Source of the DNA: CAZRAL01 sp964598005
GTDB taxonomy: Bacteria > Pseudomonadota > Gammaproteobacteria > Burkholderiales > Usitatibacteraceae
Length of the DNA stretch: 27,145 nucleotides
Direction of reading: 5' to 3'
Assembly: GCA_964598005.1 (NCBI GenBank)
Contig: CAZRAL010000036.1
Location: 1 to 27,145 of the forward strand
A program made the translations under genes and the position numbers. How positions within the stretch are numbered: the first letter of the stretch is position 1; each line of letters opens with the position of its first letter. The notes beneath the pieces are model-generated. The model had not been told where the DNA came from, ran no database searches, and was given only the letters and a program-made list of their open reading frames with translations. Positions 1 through 7,050 of the stretch are shown one piece after another.

Positions 1-188
1 GCTGGGCTTCGCCACGCTGTCGTGTCCGGCGGGCCATCCCGGAAAACCGAGCGCGTGACCATGTGGGACTTGATCAGAGGTCCTTAAGCAAAAACGCTGG
101 GTGCCTGCATACAGCGAAAACGTAACTACACTCTATAAGGAAACGCAATACGCTGGTTAACCGGCACTTTTTAAGGGCGGAAAATACT

Positions 189-1019
189 ATGTCATACCAA
201 ACGATACTGGTGCGCCTGGATGGCCGCACGCGCGGAGCAGAAACATTAAAAATCGCCTGCCGCATGGCCCGGGACTTCGATGCACATCTTGCTGCCGTTT
301 TCGCTTCCCAACTACCGCTGCTGGCGGCCTCAGCTGTAGACCCTGCAGCCGTTGCCGTACTCGACTATCAGGCTGAAGCAGAATTGACACTACAAAACCA
401 GGCCAGGGCCCAAGTCACCGCTGCTGAAGCTGCATCTGGGCTTGCCATCGAATGGCGGATGGTCACATTTAACATCAACAACAATGTTGCTTTGCATGCG
501 CGACATGCTGATTTACTAATAATGAACCAGGAAGATCCCGATTTGGTATGGGGCATTGGTCCCTCGATTCCAGCCAGTGTGATTATGGGCGCCGGACGCC
601 CGGTATTGTTGTTGCCCTATATTGGAACATTCGATACCTGTGGCGATTCGGTATTGATTGCCTGGAATGCCAGCCGCGAATCTGCACGGGCAATAGCGGA
701 TGCCCTGCCATTTCTCACCAGGGCGCGAGAGGTAAACGTTGTTTCATTCAATCCCGGCAACGATTCGGACTGGGGTGAAATTCCCGGTGCCGACATTGGC
801 CTATGGCTCGCTCGTCATGGTGTCCGCGCAACCGTGCACGAGCGCCGATCAGGTGATGTCGATGTCGGCAATCAAATGTTGTCTCTCGCTACCGATCTAG
901 GTTCGGATCTGATCGTGATGGGTGCTTATGGACATTCGCGTGCTTACGAGATGGTGCTGGGGGGCATGACTCGCACCATCCTTCGAAGCATGACGATTCC
1001 AGTATTAATGTCACATTAA
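189..1019 (+). CDS. Two-domain universal stress protein (UspA family)
   Basis: The 276-residue product has two tandem Usp-type alpha/beta domains, about residues 1-145 and 150-276. The C-terminal domain carries the nucleotide-binding loop G245-x2-G248-x9-G258, but the usual Ser/Thr after the last glycine is Gly, and the protein ends in the typical PVLMSH. The N-terminal half has no clear loop. Tandem Usp proteins of this size are cytoplasmic stress proteins that bind ATP or other small ligands; the ligand here is unknown. The start is ATG at 189, with the purine-rich AAGGGCGG a few bases upstream. The gene lies immediately upstream of an FNR-like regulator gene, and a second, single-domain Usp lies at 8379. 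A possible TATAAG -10 element sits at 134-139. The family call is firm; the physiological role is inference from context. Confidence 0.9.
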   Translation: MSYQTILVRLDGRTRGAETLKIACRMARDFDAHLAAVFASQLPLLAASAVDPAAVAVLDYQAEAELTLQNQARAQVTAAEAASGLAIEWRMVTFNINNNVALHARHADLLIMNQEDPDLVWGIGPSIPASVIMGAGRPVLLLPYIGTFDTCGDSVLIAWNASRESARAIADALPFLTRAREVNVVSFNPGNDSDWGEIPGADIGLWLARHGVRATVHERRSGDVDVGNQMLSLATDLGSDLIVMGAYGHSRAYEMVLGGMTRTILRSMTIPVLMSH

Positions 1020-1114
1020 TCGTGAACAATAAACTCAACAATTGTTTTCATCTTCAGTCATCGCCCTGATGGCTTTTACGGCAGGGATATAGACACAAGC
1101 GAATCCCGCAAAAA

Positions 1115-1130
1115 TGTTACTCACTGTTAC
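1115..1130 (+). promoter_or_regulatory. Direct repeat TGTTAC-N4-TGTTAC, possible response-regulator operator
   Basis: TGTTAC occurs at 1115-1120 and again at 1125-1130, exactly one helical turn apart. Winged-helix response regulators of the OmpR/PhoB class typically bind such tandem half-sites. Related repeats occur at 4902-4927 upstream of the response-regulator gene in this window. The link between the two is inferred. Confidence 0.35.
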
Positions 1131-1153
1131 ATAACGTTAGCATCGGTTCAATC

Positions 1154-1167
1154 TTGATTTGAATGAA
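1154..1167. promoter_or_regulatory. Imperfect FNR/FixK-type box upstream of the FNR-like gene
   Basis: TTGATTTGAATGAA matches TTGAT-N4-ATCAA at nine of ten specified positions (G for C in the second half). It lies 84 bases before the preferred start of the FNR-like gene, so it may mediate autoregulation. It is weaker than the four perfect sites elsewhere in the window. Confidence 0.45.
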
Positions 1168-1251
1168 GCGCGTAATGTAGGGAAAGTATTACCAACCTGT
1201 TGGTTCTTTTGCCATCTCCCCGACACATGTCACCAAAGAAAGAGAATTTTC

Positions 1252-2040
1252 ATGCACGTTGAATCCACTGTTTCCCGGCATCATCCTGTTTATCTTCGCT
1301 CCACACTTCTGGCCGAATCACACTCTGATACATTATCCGCAGGGGCACCCAGCCCGGGTAGCCGTATCGTCAACCTCATTACCGATTTTCCAATTGCGCA
1401 CCGGAATTTAAAACAGGGAGAGCATTTATTTCGTGCTGGTAACGATTTTCACTTTTTTTATGTTCTTAATGCAGGGTTTGCCAAAACCTGCCATGTTTCG
1501 GCGGATGGCCGGGAGCAAACCACGGGATTTCATTTGCGTGGAGATATACTCGGTCTGGAAGCTGTTGCTACTGGCACCTATAGTGTTGACGCAATTGCCC
1601 TAGATATATGCGACGTACTTTCCATTCCCTACGATGCCGTGATCACGCACGGGCAACGTAATCCTGATCTGATACGCGAGCTTCATCGTGCTTTCGGTTC
1701 CGAAATTCGCAGCGACCGGGATCTGATGTTGAACATAGGAAGCTTACCCGCCGAGGGCCGGGTAGCCGCTTTTTTGCTTGAAATGTCCCAGCGTTTTGGA
1801 GCACGCGGATTCTCTCCCACAGCGTTACAGTTACGGCTGACACGACAGGAAATCGGCAGCTTGCTCGGATTAAAACTCGAAACGGTCAGCCGCACATTTT
1901 CGCGTTTTGCCAAGCTGGGTTTGATTACTGTTCATTTACGCGAAATCGAGTTACTGGATTTCGATGGTCTGCGTGACATCATCGCACGGCCCAATGAATT
2001 GTCTGCCCACGCCGCCTTCCAGGCTGGTTTGGCGAATTAA
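1252..2040 (+). CDS. Crp/Fnr-family transcription regulator, FNR-like but without Fe-S cysteines (FixK/DNR-like)
   Basis: The 262-residue protein has an N-terminal cyclic-nucleotide-type beta-roll (about 40-150), a long dimer helix, and a C-terminal winged helix. Its recognition helix reads LKLETVSRTFSRF, keeping the Glu and Ser-Arg pair with which FNR contacts TTGAT. The segments KQGEHLFRAGN and TGFHLRGDILG align with FNR. The four cluster cysteines of FNR are absent: there is no cysteine in the first 75 residues, and the C122 position is Leu (the nearby Cys is three residues off). It should therefore sense something other than oxygen through a [4Fe-4S] cluster, or act as a second-tier activator like FixK. 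I prefer ATG 1252, preceded by AAAGAAAGAGAA, over an in-frame TTG at 1159. Its stop overlaps that of the convergent hybrid kinase by 4 bases. Confidence 0.85.
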   Translation: MHVESTVSRHHPVYLRSTLLAESHSDTLSAGAPSPGSRIVNLITDFPIAHRNLKQGEHLFRAGNDFHFFYVLNAGFAKTCHVSADGREQTTGFHLRGDILGLEAVATGTYSVDAIALDICDVLSIPYDAVITHGQRNPDLIRELHRAFGSEIRSDRDLMLNIGSLPAEGRVAAFLLEMSQRFGARGFSPTALQLRLTRQEIGSLLGLKLETVSRTFSRFAKLGLITVHLREIELLDFDGLRDIIARPNELSAHAAFQAGLAN

Positions 2041-4109
2041 GTTGTTGGCGCATGCCGCCCTTCATTGAGCAATATTTCAATACGGGCAGCCAGTTCTTCG
2101 CACAGGTAAGGCTTGGCAAGGAATTGAACTGGTCGGACATCGGCTACACTCAGCGATCCGCGCGCAAATCCAGAGGTGTATAACACCGGCAAATAGGGTC
2201 GGATTTTTTCTGCTTCGGCGGCCAACTGGGGGCCTGTCTCCCCCGCACCCAGTACGACATCAGTGAATAACAGCGAAATCGATTCAGTCCCCGTCAACCA
2301 GTGCATAGCCTCCATGATGGTGGTGGCACGCAAAACGCGATATCCAGAACGTATCAAGAAAACTTCAGCGATGTTTAGCACATCCAGATCGTCATCCACA
2401 ATCAGAACCGTTTCTTGCCGGGCTGTAGCCGCAAAATCCTGTGCTTCATTATTCCGCCGGGATAGGCCCGTAACCAGGCTTCGATCAGCTGCGGGAAAAT
2501 AAAGCCTTACTTGCGTACCACGCCCAGGTTCGCTGTCAATCTGGATGGCACCGCCAGATTGTTTGGCAAACCCGTAAACCATACTAAGGCCCAGGCCGCT
2601 GCCTTTTCCGCTCGGCTTGGTGGTAAAAAAAGGCTCATAGGCGCGGCGCAATACCTCAGGCGGCATGCCGCAGCCTGTGTCGATAACTGAGATCACCACA
2701 TATTCGCCCGGCGCCAGTTCCGCTGCAAGATCAGGAAAATCATTGTCCACCACCAATGATGCTGCCACAATATGCAGCCACCCGCCACCTGACATGGCAT
2801 CGCGGGCATTCAATGCCAGGTTGACGATCGCGTTATCGAATTGCAGCGCATCGGCCATGCAGGACGGACAGCCAGGTGCGACATCCCACTCGATCTGGAT
2901 CGCTTCGCCGATGGTTCGCTGCAGCATACTGGCCAAGGCATCCAGCGCAGAAGCTAGATCGATTGCGACAGGTGCAAGCGATTGTTTACGCGAAAAAGTC
3001 AGCAATTTTTGTGTCAGATCCGCCCCTCGCTTGGCCGCCCGCTGTGCTGACTCGACCAATTTCACAAATCCGTCACCGCCACGCTGTTCCAATACTTCGC
3101 GCAACATCTGCAAGTTGCCTAGTACGACAGTGAGAATATTATTAAAGTCATGCGCAATGCCCCCGGTCAGCTGGCCAATCGATTCAAGGCGCTGGGCGTG
3201 TGCCAGTTGTTCTTCAATTTCGCCGCGCATAAAGGCTTCAGCAATAATGTTGCCCATCGCCTGCATAAACTGTAGTTCTTCTTTGCCGAACCGGTTGGCT
3301 TGCCGCGAGTGAGCAACCAGCAGACCGACCGGGCCTGCTCTGCCGGTCAGCGGCACGCGCAGTCCACTGGCAATGTCAAGCGCCTGAACGAGCGTCGCAT
3401 CGGTACCCGGTTCTTCAAAGTAATTCCCAAAAATGATGGATTGCTGATTGATTGCCATGCCAGCGCCATCGGCAACAATTGCACGCATCGTGTCCGGATT
3501 TTCCGCCACAGCATTGGGGATGCCATGAATGACACGCGGCCGTAATCCGGCGTCACAGTCAGCCCAATAAATAACGACAATGTCGGCGCGCAGCGCATCG
3601 ATGATGAAATTTGGCGCCTCCTTCAACAATTCGTTTATGCCTTGAGAGCGCAAAGCCAATTCGCCCAGCTTTACCAGTTGCGAGCTATAGCGGGCCCGTT
3701 TGGTAGCCTCCTTGAAGCGCAAGGTGTGTGTAAGGTCGCGGATCGAAGCAGCAACCAGAGAGGCTGCACCCACTGTGAAGGGACTTAGGGCAATTTCCAG
3801 GGGAAACTCAGTGCCATCGCGGCGCAGGCCAAACAATTCCAGTTCGATGCCCATGGGCCGCGCCTCGGGCTTTTTATTGTAGCGCTGACGATGCTGTTCG
3901 TGACTCCCGACAAAACGCGAGGGAATAAGCCGTTCGACTTTCGCTCCGCTAAGCTCGGCGCACGTCCAGCCGAACAATTCGCATGCCTTGCTGTTGGCAA
4001 GCAAAATTATCCCGTGATTATCGACTACAATCATGGCATCGGGCACGGCCTCGAACAGCAAAGGGTAGGGAGAATCTGCCTTTTCTCCTTCTGTAAAAGC
4101 ATCAGACAT
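2037..4109 (-). CDS. Hybrid sensor histidine kinase: PAS, GAF, HisKA, HATPase, receiver
   Basis: The product has 690 residues and no obvious membrane segment, so it is probably cytoplasmic. Order of domains: PAS (about 12-128, ending RRDGTEFPLEIALSP), GAF (about 160-295), dimerisation helix with phospho-acceptor H320 in GIAHDFNNIL, an ATPase domain with N box (426-437), G1 DTGCGM (477-482) and G2 GKGSGLGL (501-508), then a receiver (566-685) with acidic D572-D574, phospho-acceptor D617, T645 and K666. The H-D-F-N box is of the HPK4 (FixL/NtrB-like) type. The PAS domain resembles that of FixL, but the position of the FixL proximal heme histidine appears to be R84. The start overlaps the stop of the upstream response regulator by 8 bases, so the two are co-translated. 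The signal sensed is not known. Confidence 0.9.
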   Translation of the reverse strand: MSDAFTEGEKADSPYPLLFEAVPDAMIVVDNHGIILLANSKACELFGWTCAELSGAKVERLIPSRFVGSHEQHRQRYNKKPEARPMGIELELFGLRRDGTEFPLEIALSPFTVGAASLVAASIRDLTHTLRFKEATKRARYSSQLVKLGELALRSQGINELLKEAPNFIIDALRADIVVIYWADCDAGLRPRVIHGIPNAVAENPDTMRAIVADGAGMAINQQSIIFGNYFEEPGTDATLVQALDIASGLRVPLTGRAGPVGLLVAHSRQANRFGKEELQFMQAMGNIIAEAFMRGEIEEQLAHAQRLESIGQLTGGIAHDFNNILTVVLGNLQMLREVLEQRGGDGFVKLVESAQRAAKRGADLTQKLLTFSRKQSLAPVAIDLASALDALASMLQRTIGEAIQIEWDVAPGCPSCMADALQFDNAIVNLALNARDAMSGGGWLHIVAASLVVDNDFPDLAAELAPGEYVVISVIDTGCGMPPEVLRRAYEPFFTTKPSGKGSGLGLSMVYGFAKQSGGAIQIDSEPGRGTQVRLYFPAADRSLVTGLSRRNNEAQDFAATARQETVLIVDDDLDVLNIAEVFLIRSGYRVLRATTIMEAMHWLTGTESISLLFTDVVLGAGETGPQLAAEAEKIRPYLPVLYTSGFARGSLSVADVRPVQFLAKPYLCEELAARIEILLNEGRHAPTT

Positions 4110-4869
4110 GATTTGTTCTGCCCGCCGCTAGCCGGACTACTTCAGTGGTGAACTGATACCCCAATCCTCGTACTGCTTTGATGAATTGTGGTCGCTGAGG
4201 ATTGACCTCGATCTTTTTACGCAAGCGGCCAATCTGCACATCGATGGTGCGATCGAACGGACCAGCATCCCGATTATGAATAACTTCCATTAATTGATCG
4301 CGGCTCAAGACGCGTTGCGGCCTTTCTACCAGCGCCAGTAACAGATCGAACTCACCCCGAGTAAGCGGCACTTCGGTATCGTCTGCGGCAGCAAGTCGGC
4401 GAGCGCCTGCATCCAAGGTCCACCCGCCAAATGCATATCGAGCCTGGCTGGCAGTAATAACACCCTCACCTGACATCGCCGCGGATTGAACAAGCAACTT
4501 TTCACCTGCAACCGATCGCCGCATCACCGATTTCACTCTTGCCAGCAGTTCGCGCAAATCAAATGGTTTGGTTACATAGTCGTCGGCACCCACTTCGAGA
4601 CCAACCACACGGTCAATCGTTTCGCCACGCCCGGAAACAATGATGATCGGCCCATCCCATTGCTTGCGTAAATAACGGGCCAGATCGAGCCCATCCTCAC
4701 CCGGCAGCCCCAGATCCAGTAGCACGACATCGACTTCACTGCCGGCGATTGCATTGCGCATGGCCTGGCCTGTTTCAACGCAAGTAACATCAAAACCATA
4801 TAACTTGAAATAATTCGCGATGAGTTCGTTAACACCGGGGTCGTCATCGACGCATAGCAATCGCGGCAT
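4102..4869 (-). CDS. OmpR/PhoB-type response regulator
   Basis: The 255-residue product has a receiver domain (about 3-115) with acidic D8-D10, phospho-acceptor D52 in VVLLDLGLPG, and K101 in the YVTKPFD motif, followed by a winged-helix DNA-binding domain (about 150-243) that ends in the typical VRGLGYQF strand. It is a DNA-binding output partner for the hybrid kinase encoded just downstream, whose start overlaps its stop. The start is ATG at 4869 with AAGGGATGG upstream on the minus strand. Its upstream region, shared with the divergent hemerythrin gene, contains (T/G)TTAC repeats that could be its own operator. An OmpR-type regulator paired with an HPK4-type hybrid kinase is a less common combination than a NarL-type (FixJ-like) partner. 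Confidence 0.93.
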   Translation of the reverse strand: MPRLLCVDDDPGVNELIANYFKLYGFDVTCVETGQAMRNAIAGSEVDVVLLDLGLPGEDGLDLARYLRKQWDGPIIIVSGRGETIDRVVGLEVGADDYVTKPFDLRELLARVKSVMRRSVAGEKLLVQSAAMSGEGVITASQARYAFGGWTLDAGARRLAAADDTEVPLTRGEFDLLLALVERPQRVLSRDQLMEVIHNRDAGPFDRTIDVQIGRLRKKIEVNPQRPQFIKAVRGLGYQFTTEVVRLAAGRTNHV

Positions 4870-4896
4870 GGCGCCATCCCTTTTATATGCGAGAGG

Positions 4897-4927
4897 GTTA
4901 CTTTACAGATTATTTACCAATTGTTAC
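4897..4927 (+). promoter_or_regulatory. Phased (T/G)TTAC repeats between the response-regulator and hemerythrin genes
   Basis: TTTAC at 4902-4906, TTTAC at 4913-4917 and GTTAC at 4923-4927 are spaced 11 and 10 bases apart on one strand, with a further GTTAC at 4897-4901. This spacing suits tandem binding of an OmpR-type regulator in the 167-base divergent promoter region. The similar TGTTAC pair at 1115-1130 precedes the FNR-like gene. Function is inferred. Confidence 0.4.
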
Positions 4928-5036
4928 TGAGTACTACATATCATTCGTTGAAAGTTGATATGCAAATCCTAATATTGACCTGTTCTACCATGAAGCAATA
5001 CATCAGGATAAAAAATCAAACCGGAATCAGACGCGA

Positions 5037-5645
5037 ATGAGCAAAGTGGATCGAGGCAATCTTACGGCAACGGCAAATGCCATTACCCCCACATTCCCGG
5101 TCGAAATTGCTGTACAGCACATCTGTGTCCAGCATCGCAATTTGGCACGCGTGTTTAAGCGTATGGAGGCAGAGGCTCCAGCGATTGTCGAAGGGACATG
5201 TTCGCCTGCATTCACACATATGGCAGCCATGTTGCGTTATATCGATGTATTTTCCGGCCAAATTCATCATCCAGCAGAAGAAAAATATTTGTTTGCTGCA
5301 ATGCGGCAAAACGGTACGCCCGATCATATCACTGAACTTGCAATTGACGCACATCGAACTGGAACGAAAAAATTAGCTGCGCTGCAAAGCGCTTTCCCTA
5401 AACAGGAAGGCTCCTTCAGTAACCAGTATGCTCATTTTCTGGAATTGCTACCCGGCTATATTGCATTTGAATCCGATCATATGGCTTACGAAGAAAGCAT
5501 CGTGCTCCCATCTGCCATTGATGTACTGCCTGCGGAAAATTGGGTACAAATTGCTGACGCATTTTGTTCTCATAACGACCCCCTGTTTGGAGTTCATTTG
5601 GCCACTGAATTTGCACCGCTTCACCGCTTGTTATTTCCTGAGTAA
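5037..5645 (+). CDS. Hemerythrin-like HHE-domain protein
   Basis: The 202-residue protein is predicted to be a four-helix bundle binding a di-iron centre. Candidate ligands appear in the expected order: H28/H33 in the first helix, H77-H78 with E81-E82 (HHPAEEKYLF), H106 (DAHRTG), and H148 with E152-E153 (HMAYEESIVLP). Bacterial relatives bind or sense oxygen or nitric oxide, or help protect iron-sulfur proteins; which applies here cannot be told. The start ATG at 5037 has only a weak GGA 13 bases upstream. The gene diverges from the response regulator, and the shared region carries phased repeats, so control by that two-component system is plausible. No perfect FNR box precedes it. Confidence 0.85.
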   Translation: MSKVDRGNLTATANAITPTFPVEIAVQHICVQHRNLARVFKRMEAEAPAIVEGTCSPAFTHMAAMLRYIDVFSGQIHHPAEEKYLFAAMRQNGTPDHITELAIDAHRTGTKKLAALQSAFPKQEGSFSNQYAHFLELLPGYIAFESDHMAYEESIVLPSAIDVLPAENWVQIADAFCSHNDPLFGVHLATEFAPLHRLLFPE

Positions 5646-5692
5646 TTTTTCACACTGAAATTGATTGCTCTGCATGGCTCTAGGCATACGAA

Positions 5693-5728
5693 AAGCCGCC
5701 GGAACTGACGCTTTTGGCTTATAATTTT
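5693..5728 (+). terminator. Possible weak terminator after the hemerythrin-like gene
   Basis: AAGCC at 5693-5697 can pair with GGCTT at 5716-5720, and this is followed by ATAATTTTTTTT. The 5-bp stem with an 18-base loop is weak, so this is a tentative call resting mainly on the T run. Confidence 0.25.
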
Positions 5729-5767
5729 TTTTGATAAGCTTTCCCAAGCATTCTCTATACACTTATT

Positions 5768-5781
5768 TTGATTGTTATCAA
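5768..5781. promoter_or_regulatory. Perfect FNR/FixK-type box upstream of the DUF883-YqjE-YqjK operon
   Basis: TTGATTGTTATCAA is a perfect TTGAT-N4-ATCAA palindrome, 88 bases before the DUF883 start. AATATT, a passable -10 element, begins 22 bases after it; a better TATGAT lies at 5815-5820, so the exact promoter is uncertain. The surrounding DNA is AT-rich. Confidence 0.75.
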
Positions 5782-5869
5782 ATCAAAAATACAAAAAAGG
5801 CTGAATATTGTGTATATGATGTACTAATGTATTTATCCGTCCACCCTTTAATTTTCACAAGGAATCAAC

Positions 5870-6184
5870 ATGGCCACCACATCGATCGATAGCGCGCGCA
5901 GTAAACTTTCTAATGATTTCCGCTCCGTTGTAACGGATATCGAGGACTTACTCAAGGCTACCGCCGGACAAACCGGGGAACAGCTTTCCGGGGTACGCTC
6001 ACGCGTCACCGAATCGTTACATCACCTCAAAGCCGAGCTGGAAAGCGCCGAGCGTGCTGCCTTGGCACAAGCCAAACGCACTGCCAGCGAAGTCAATCAC
6101 TACGCGCATGAGCATCCCTGGCAAGCCATCGGAATCGCTGCGGGTATCGGTTTTCTGGCGGGCCTGATTATCGCTCGCCGTTAG
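5870..6184 (+). CDS. DUF883 (ElaB/YqjD-type) tail-anchored membrane protein
   Basis: The 104-residue product starts with an amphipathic, coiled-coil-prone stretch (about 10-75, rich in Ser, Glu, Arg and Ala). It ends with the family signature HEHPWQAIGIAAGIGFLAGL, a single membrane helix, and a basic RR tail. Members such as E. coli YqjD and ElaB are inner-membrane proteins of stationary or stress phase, and YqjD has been reported to bind ribosomes. The start ATG at 5870 has AAGGA at 5859-5863. It is the first gene of a three-gene set matching the E. coli yqjD-yqjE-yqjK order. Unlike the E. coli genes as I know them, this operon has a perfect FNR-type box in front, suggesting induction at low oxygen. 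Confidence 0.9.
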   Translation: MATTSIDSARSKLSNDFRSVVTDIEDLLKATAGQTGEQLSGVRSRVTESLHHLKAELESAERAALAQAKRTASEVNHYAHEHPWQAIGIAAGIGFLAGLIIARR

Positions 6185-6190
6185 GTCAAC

Positions 6191-6589
6191 ATGACCAGCG
6201 ATTTGCGCCCCGGACTGCTTGCCTCTGCTGCAAGGCTGGGAGTTTCCATGCTTACGCTCGCTGAAAACAAGCTGCTGCTTTTCGCCAGCGAATTCGAGAG
6301 CGAGCGCATCTGGACGATGCGTTTGGCCTTGCGATTGGCGGCAACCATCCTGGCGTTATGTTTGGCCTTTTTGTTCTTAGGTGCATGGCTGACATTCATT
6401 CTCTGGGACTGGCACCAGACGTTAGCTATACTGGTACCCGCGCTAATTTTTCTGGGGGTGAGCGCCCTCGCGTGGCGTGGCTTATTATCGATGTATGCCG
6501 CCAAACCACCCGCTTTTAACCAAACCCGCGAAGAATTGCAAAAAGACCGTCAGGCGCTCGCCAGATTTTGCGGTTTCGAACATGATTGA
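6191..6589 (+). CDS. YqjE-family (DUF1469, phage holin superfamily III) membrane protein
   Basis: The 132-residue protein has two hydrophobic segments, about residues 49-72 and 76-97, between a basic/acidic N-terminal helix and a charged tail (REELQKDRQALARF). This is the layout of YqjE-like proteins. The biochemical function of the family is unknown; 'holin' reflects topology, not demonstrated lysis. It begins 6 bases after the DUF883 stop and overlaps the next gene by 8 bases, so the three genes are probably translated from one message. Confidence 0.85.
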   Translation: MTSDLRPGLLASAARLGVSMLTLAENKLLLFASEFESERIWTMRLALRLAATILALCLAFLFLGAWLTFILWDWHQTLAILVPALIFLGVSALAWRGLLSMYAAKPPAFNQTREELQKDRQALARFCGFEHD

Positions 6590-6869
6590 TAGTGGTCTTG
6601 CACGTCGTTTGGCCATATTGGCACGGCAGCGCGAGGCATTGCTTGTACAGTCTGATGCAACAAGACAGCGGGCCATCGGTATCTTTAACGAGCTGGCTCC
6701 CATTACAGCACGCATCGATATTGTAATTGGCATCGTTCGCTATCTGAAACAGCATCCACTATTTACTGCTGCTGCCATTGCTGCCGCGGTTCGATTCTGG
6801 CCCCGGCGCGGTAATGTTTTCAGCGTTGCATCGATTGCGTGGAGTTTGGTCAATCGTCTATTTCGTTAG
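6582..6869 (+). CDS. YqjK-like small protein
   Basis: I start this 95-residue protein at ATG 6582, inside the last codons of the YqjE gene (8-base overlap). A longer reading from 6477 would overlap YqjE by more than 100 bases and adds residues without family character. The product has an N-terminal charged helix (LARRLAILARQREALLVQSD), then a central hydrophobic stretch (about 55-66) and a basic C-terminus. Position after DUF883 and YqjE, and the RR..L..Q.R pattern, fit YqjK. The function is unknown, and membrane association is inferred. Confidence 0.7.
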   Translation: MIDSGLARRLAILARQREALLVQSDATRQRAIGIFNELAPITARIDIVIGIVRYLKQHPLFTAAAIAAAVRFWPRRGNVFSVASIAWSLVNRLFR

Positions 6870-6922
6870 GCTGGTAAAATCTTTGTGCTTCCTCCTTAAC
6901 TTTCAGTGCACAAGAGTGTTTT

Positions 6923-6936
6923 TTGACCTTTGTCAA
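6923..6936. promoter_or_regulatory. FNR/FixK/ANR-type box upstream of hsp20
   Basis: TTGACCTTTGTCAA is a perfect palindrome of the TTGAC-N4-GTCAA variant. Exactly 22 bases later ACAATAAA begins (6959-6966), where the -10 element of a class II FNR-type promoter would fall. The same octamer at the same distance is found upstream of ccoN. Confidence 0.75.
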
Positions 6937-7050
6937 AGCATAAACGCCACCTCAGCGCACAATAAAATTGGCACAGTTAGATATGGCGGCAAGATAGTGG
7001 CCCCGTCACCCACAGCATGCCAAATTCATATTTAAAATGGAGATATTGAT

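Noticed and set aside
70..83. TTGATCAGAGGTCC as an FNR box before the first Usp gene
   Set aside because: Only the first half-site matches; the second half does not, and the distance to the likely -10 element does not fit.
1..87. An open frame entering from the left edge and ending at TAA 85-87
   Set aside because: Only 28 codons, with no recognisable motif; the other two frames are also open for a while, so it cannot be assigned to a gene.
1159..1251. An N-terminal extension of the FNR-like protein from TTG 1159 that contains C-x3-C-x5-C, recalling the FNR cluster
   Set aside because: The spacing of the cysteines to the beta-roll is far too long for FNR, the C122 equivalent is missing, a good ribosome-binding site precedes ATG 1252, and the FNR-like box covers the TTG.
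2665..3312. A 215-codon plus-strand open frame inside the kinase gene
   Set aside because: It is antisense to a protein with complete, ordered domains, and its translation is Ser/Arg/Ala-rich without motifs.
6477..6581. A longer start for the YqjK-like protein
   Set aside because: It would overlap YqjE by more than 100 bases; ATG 6582 gives the normal family length and a usual short overlap.
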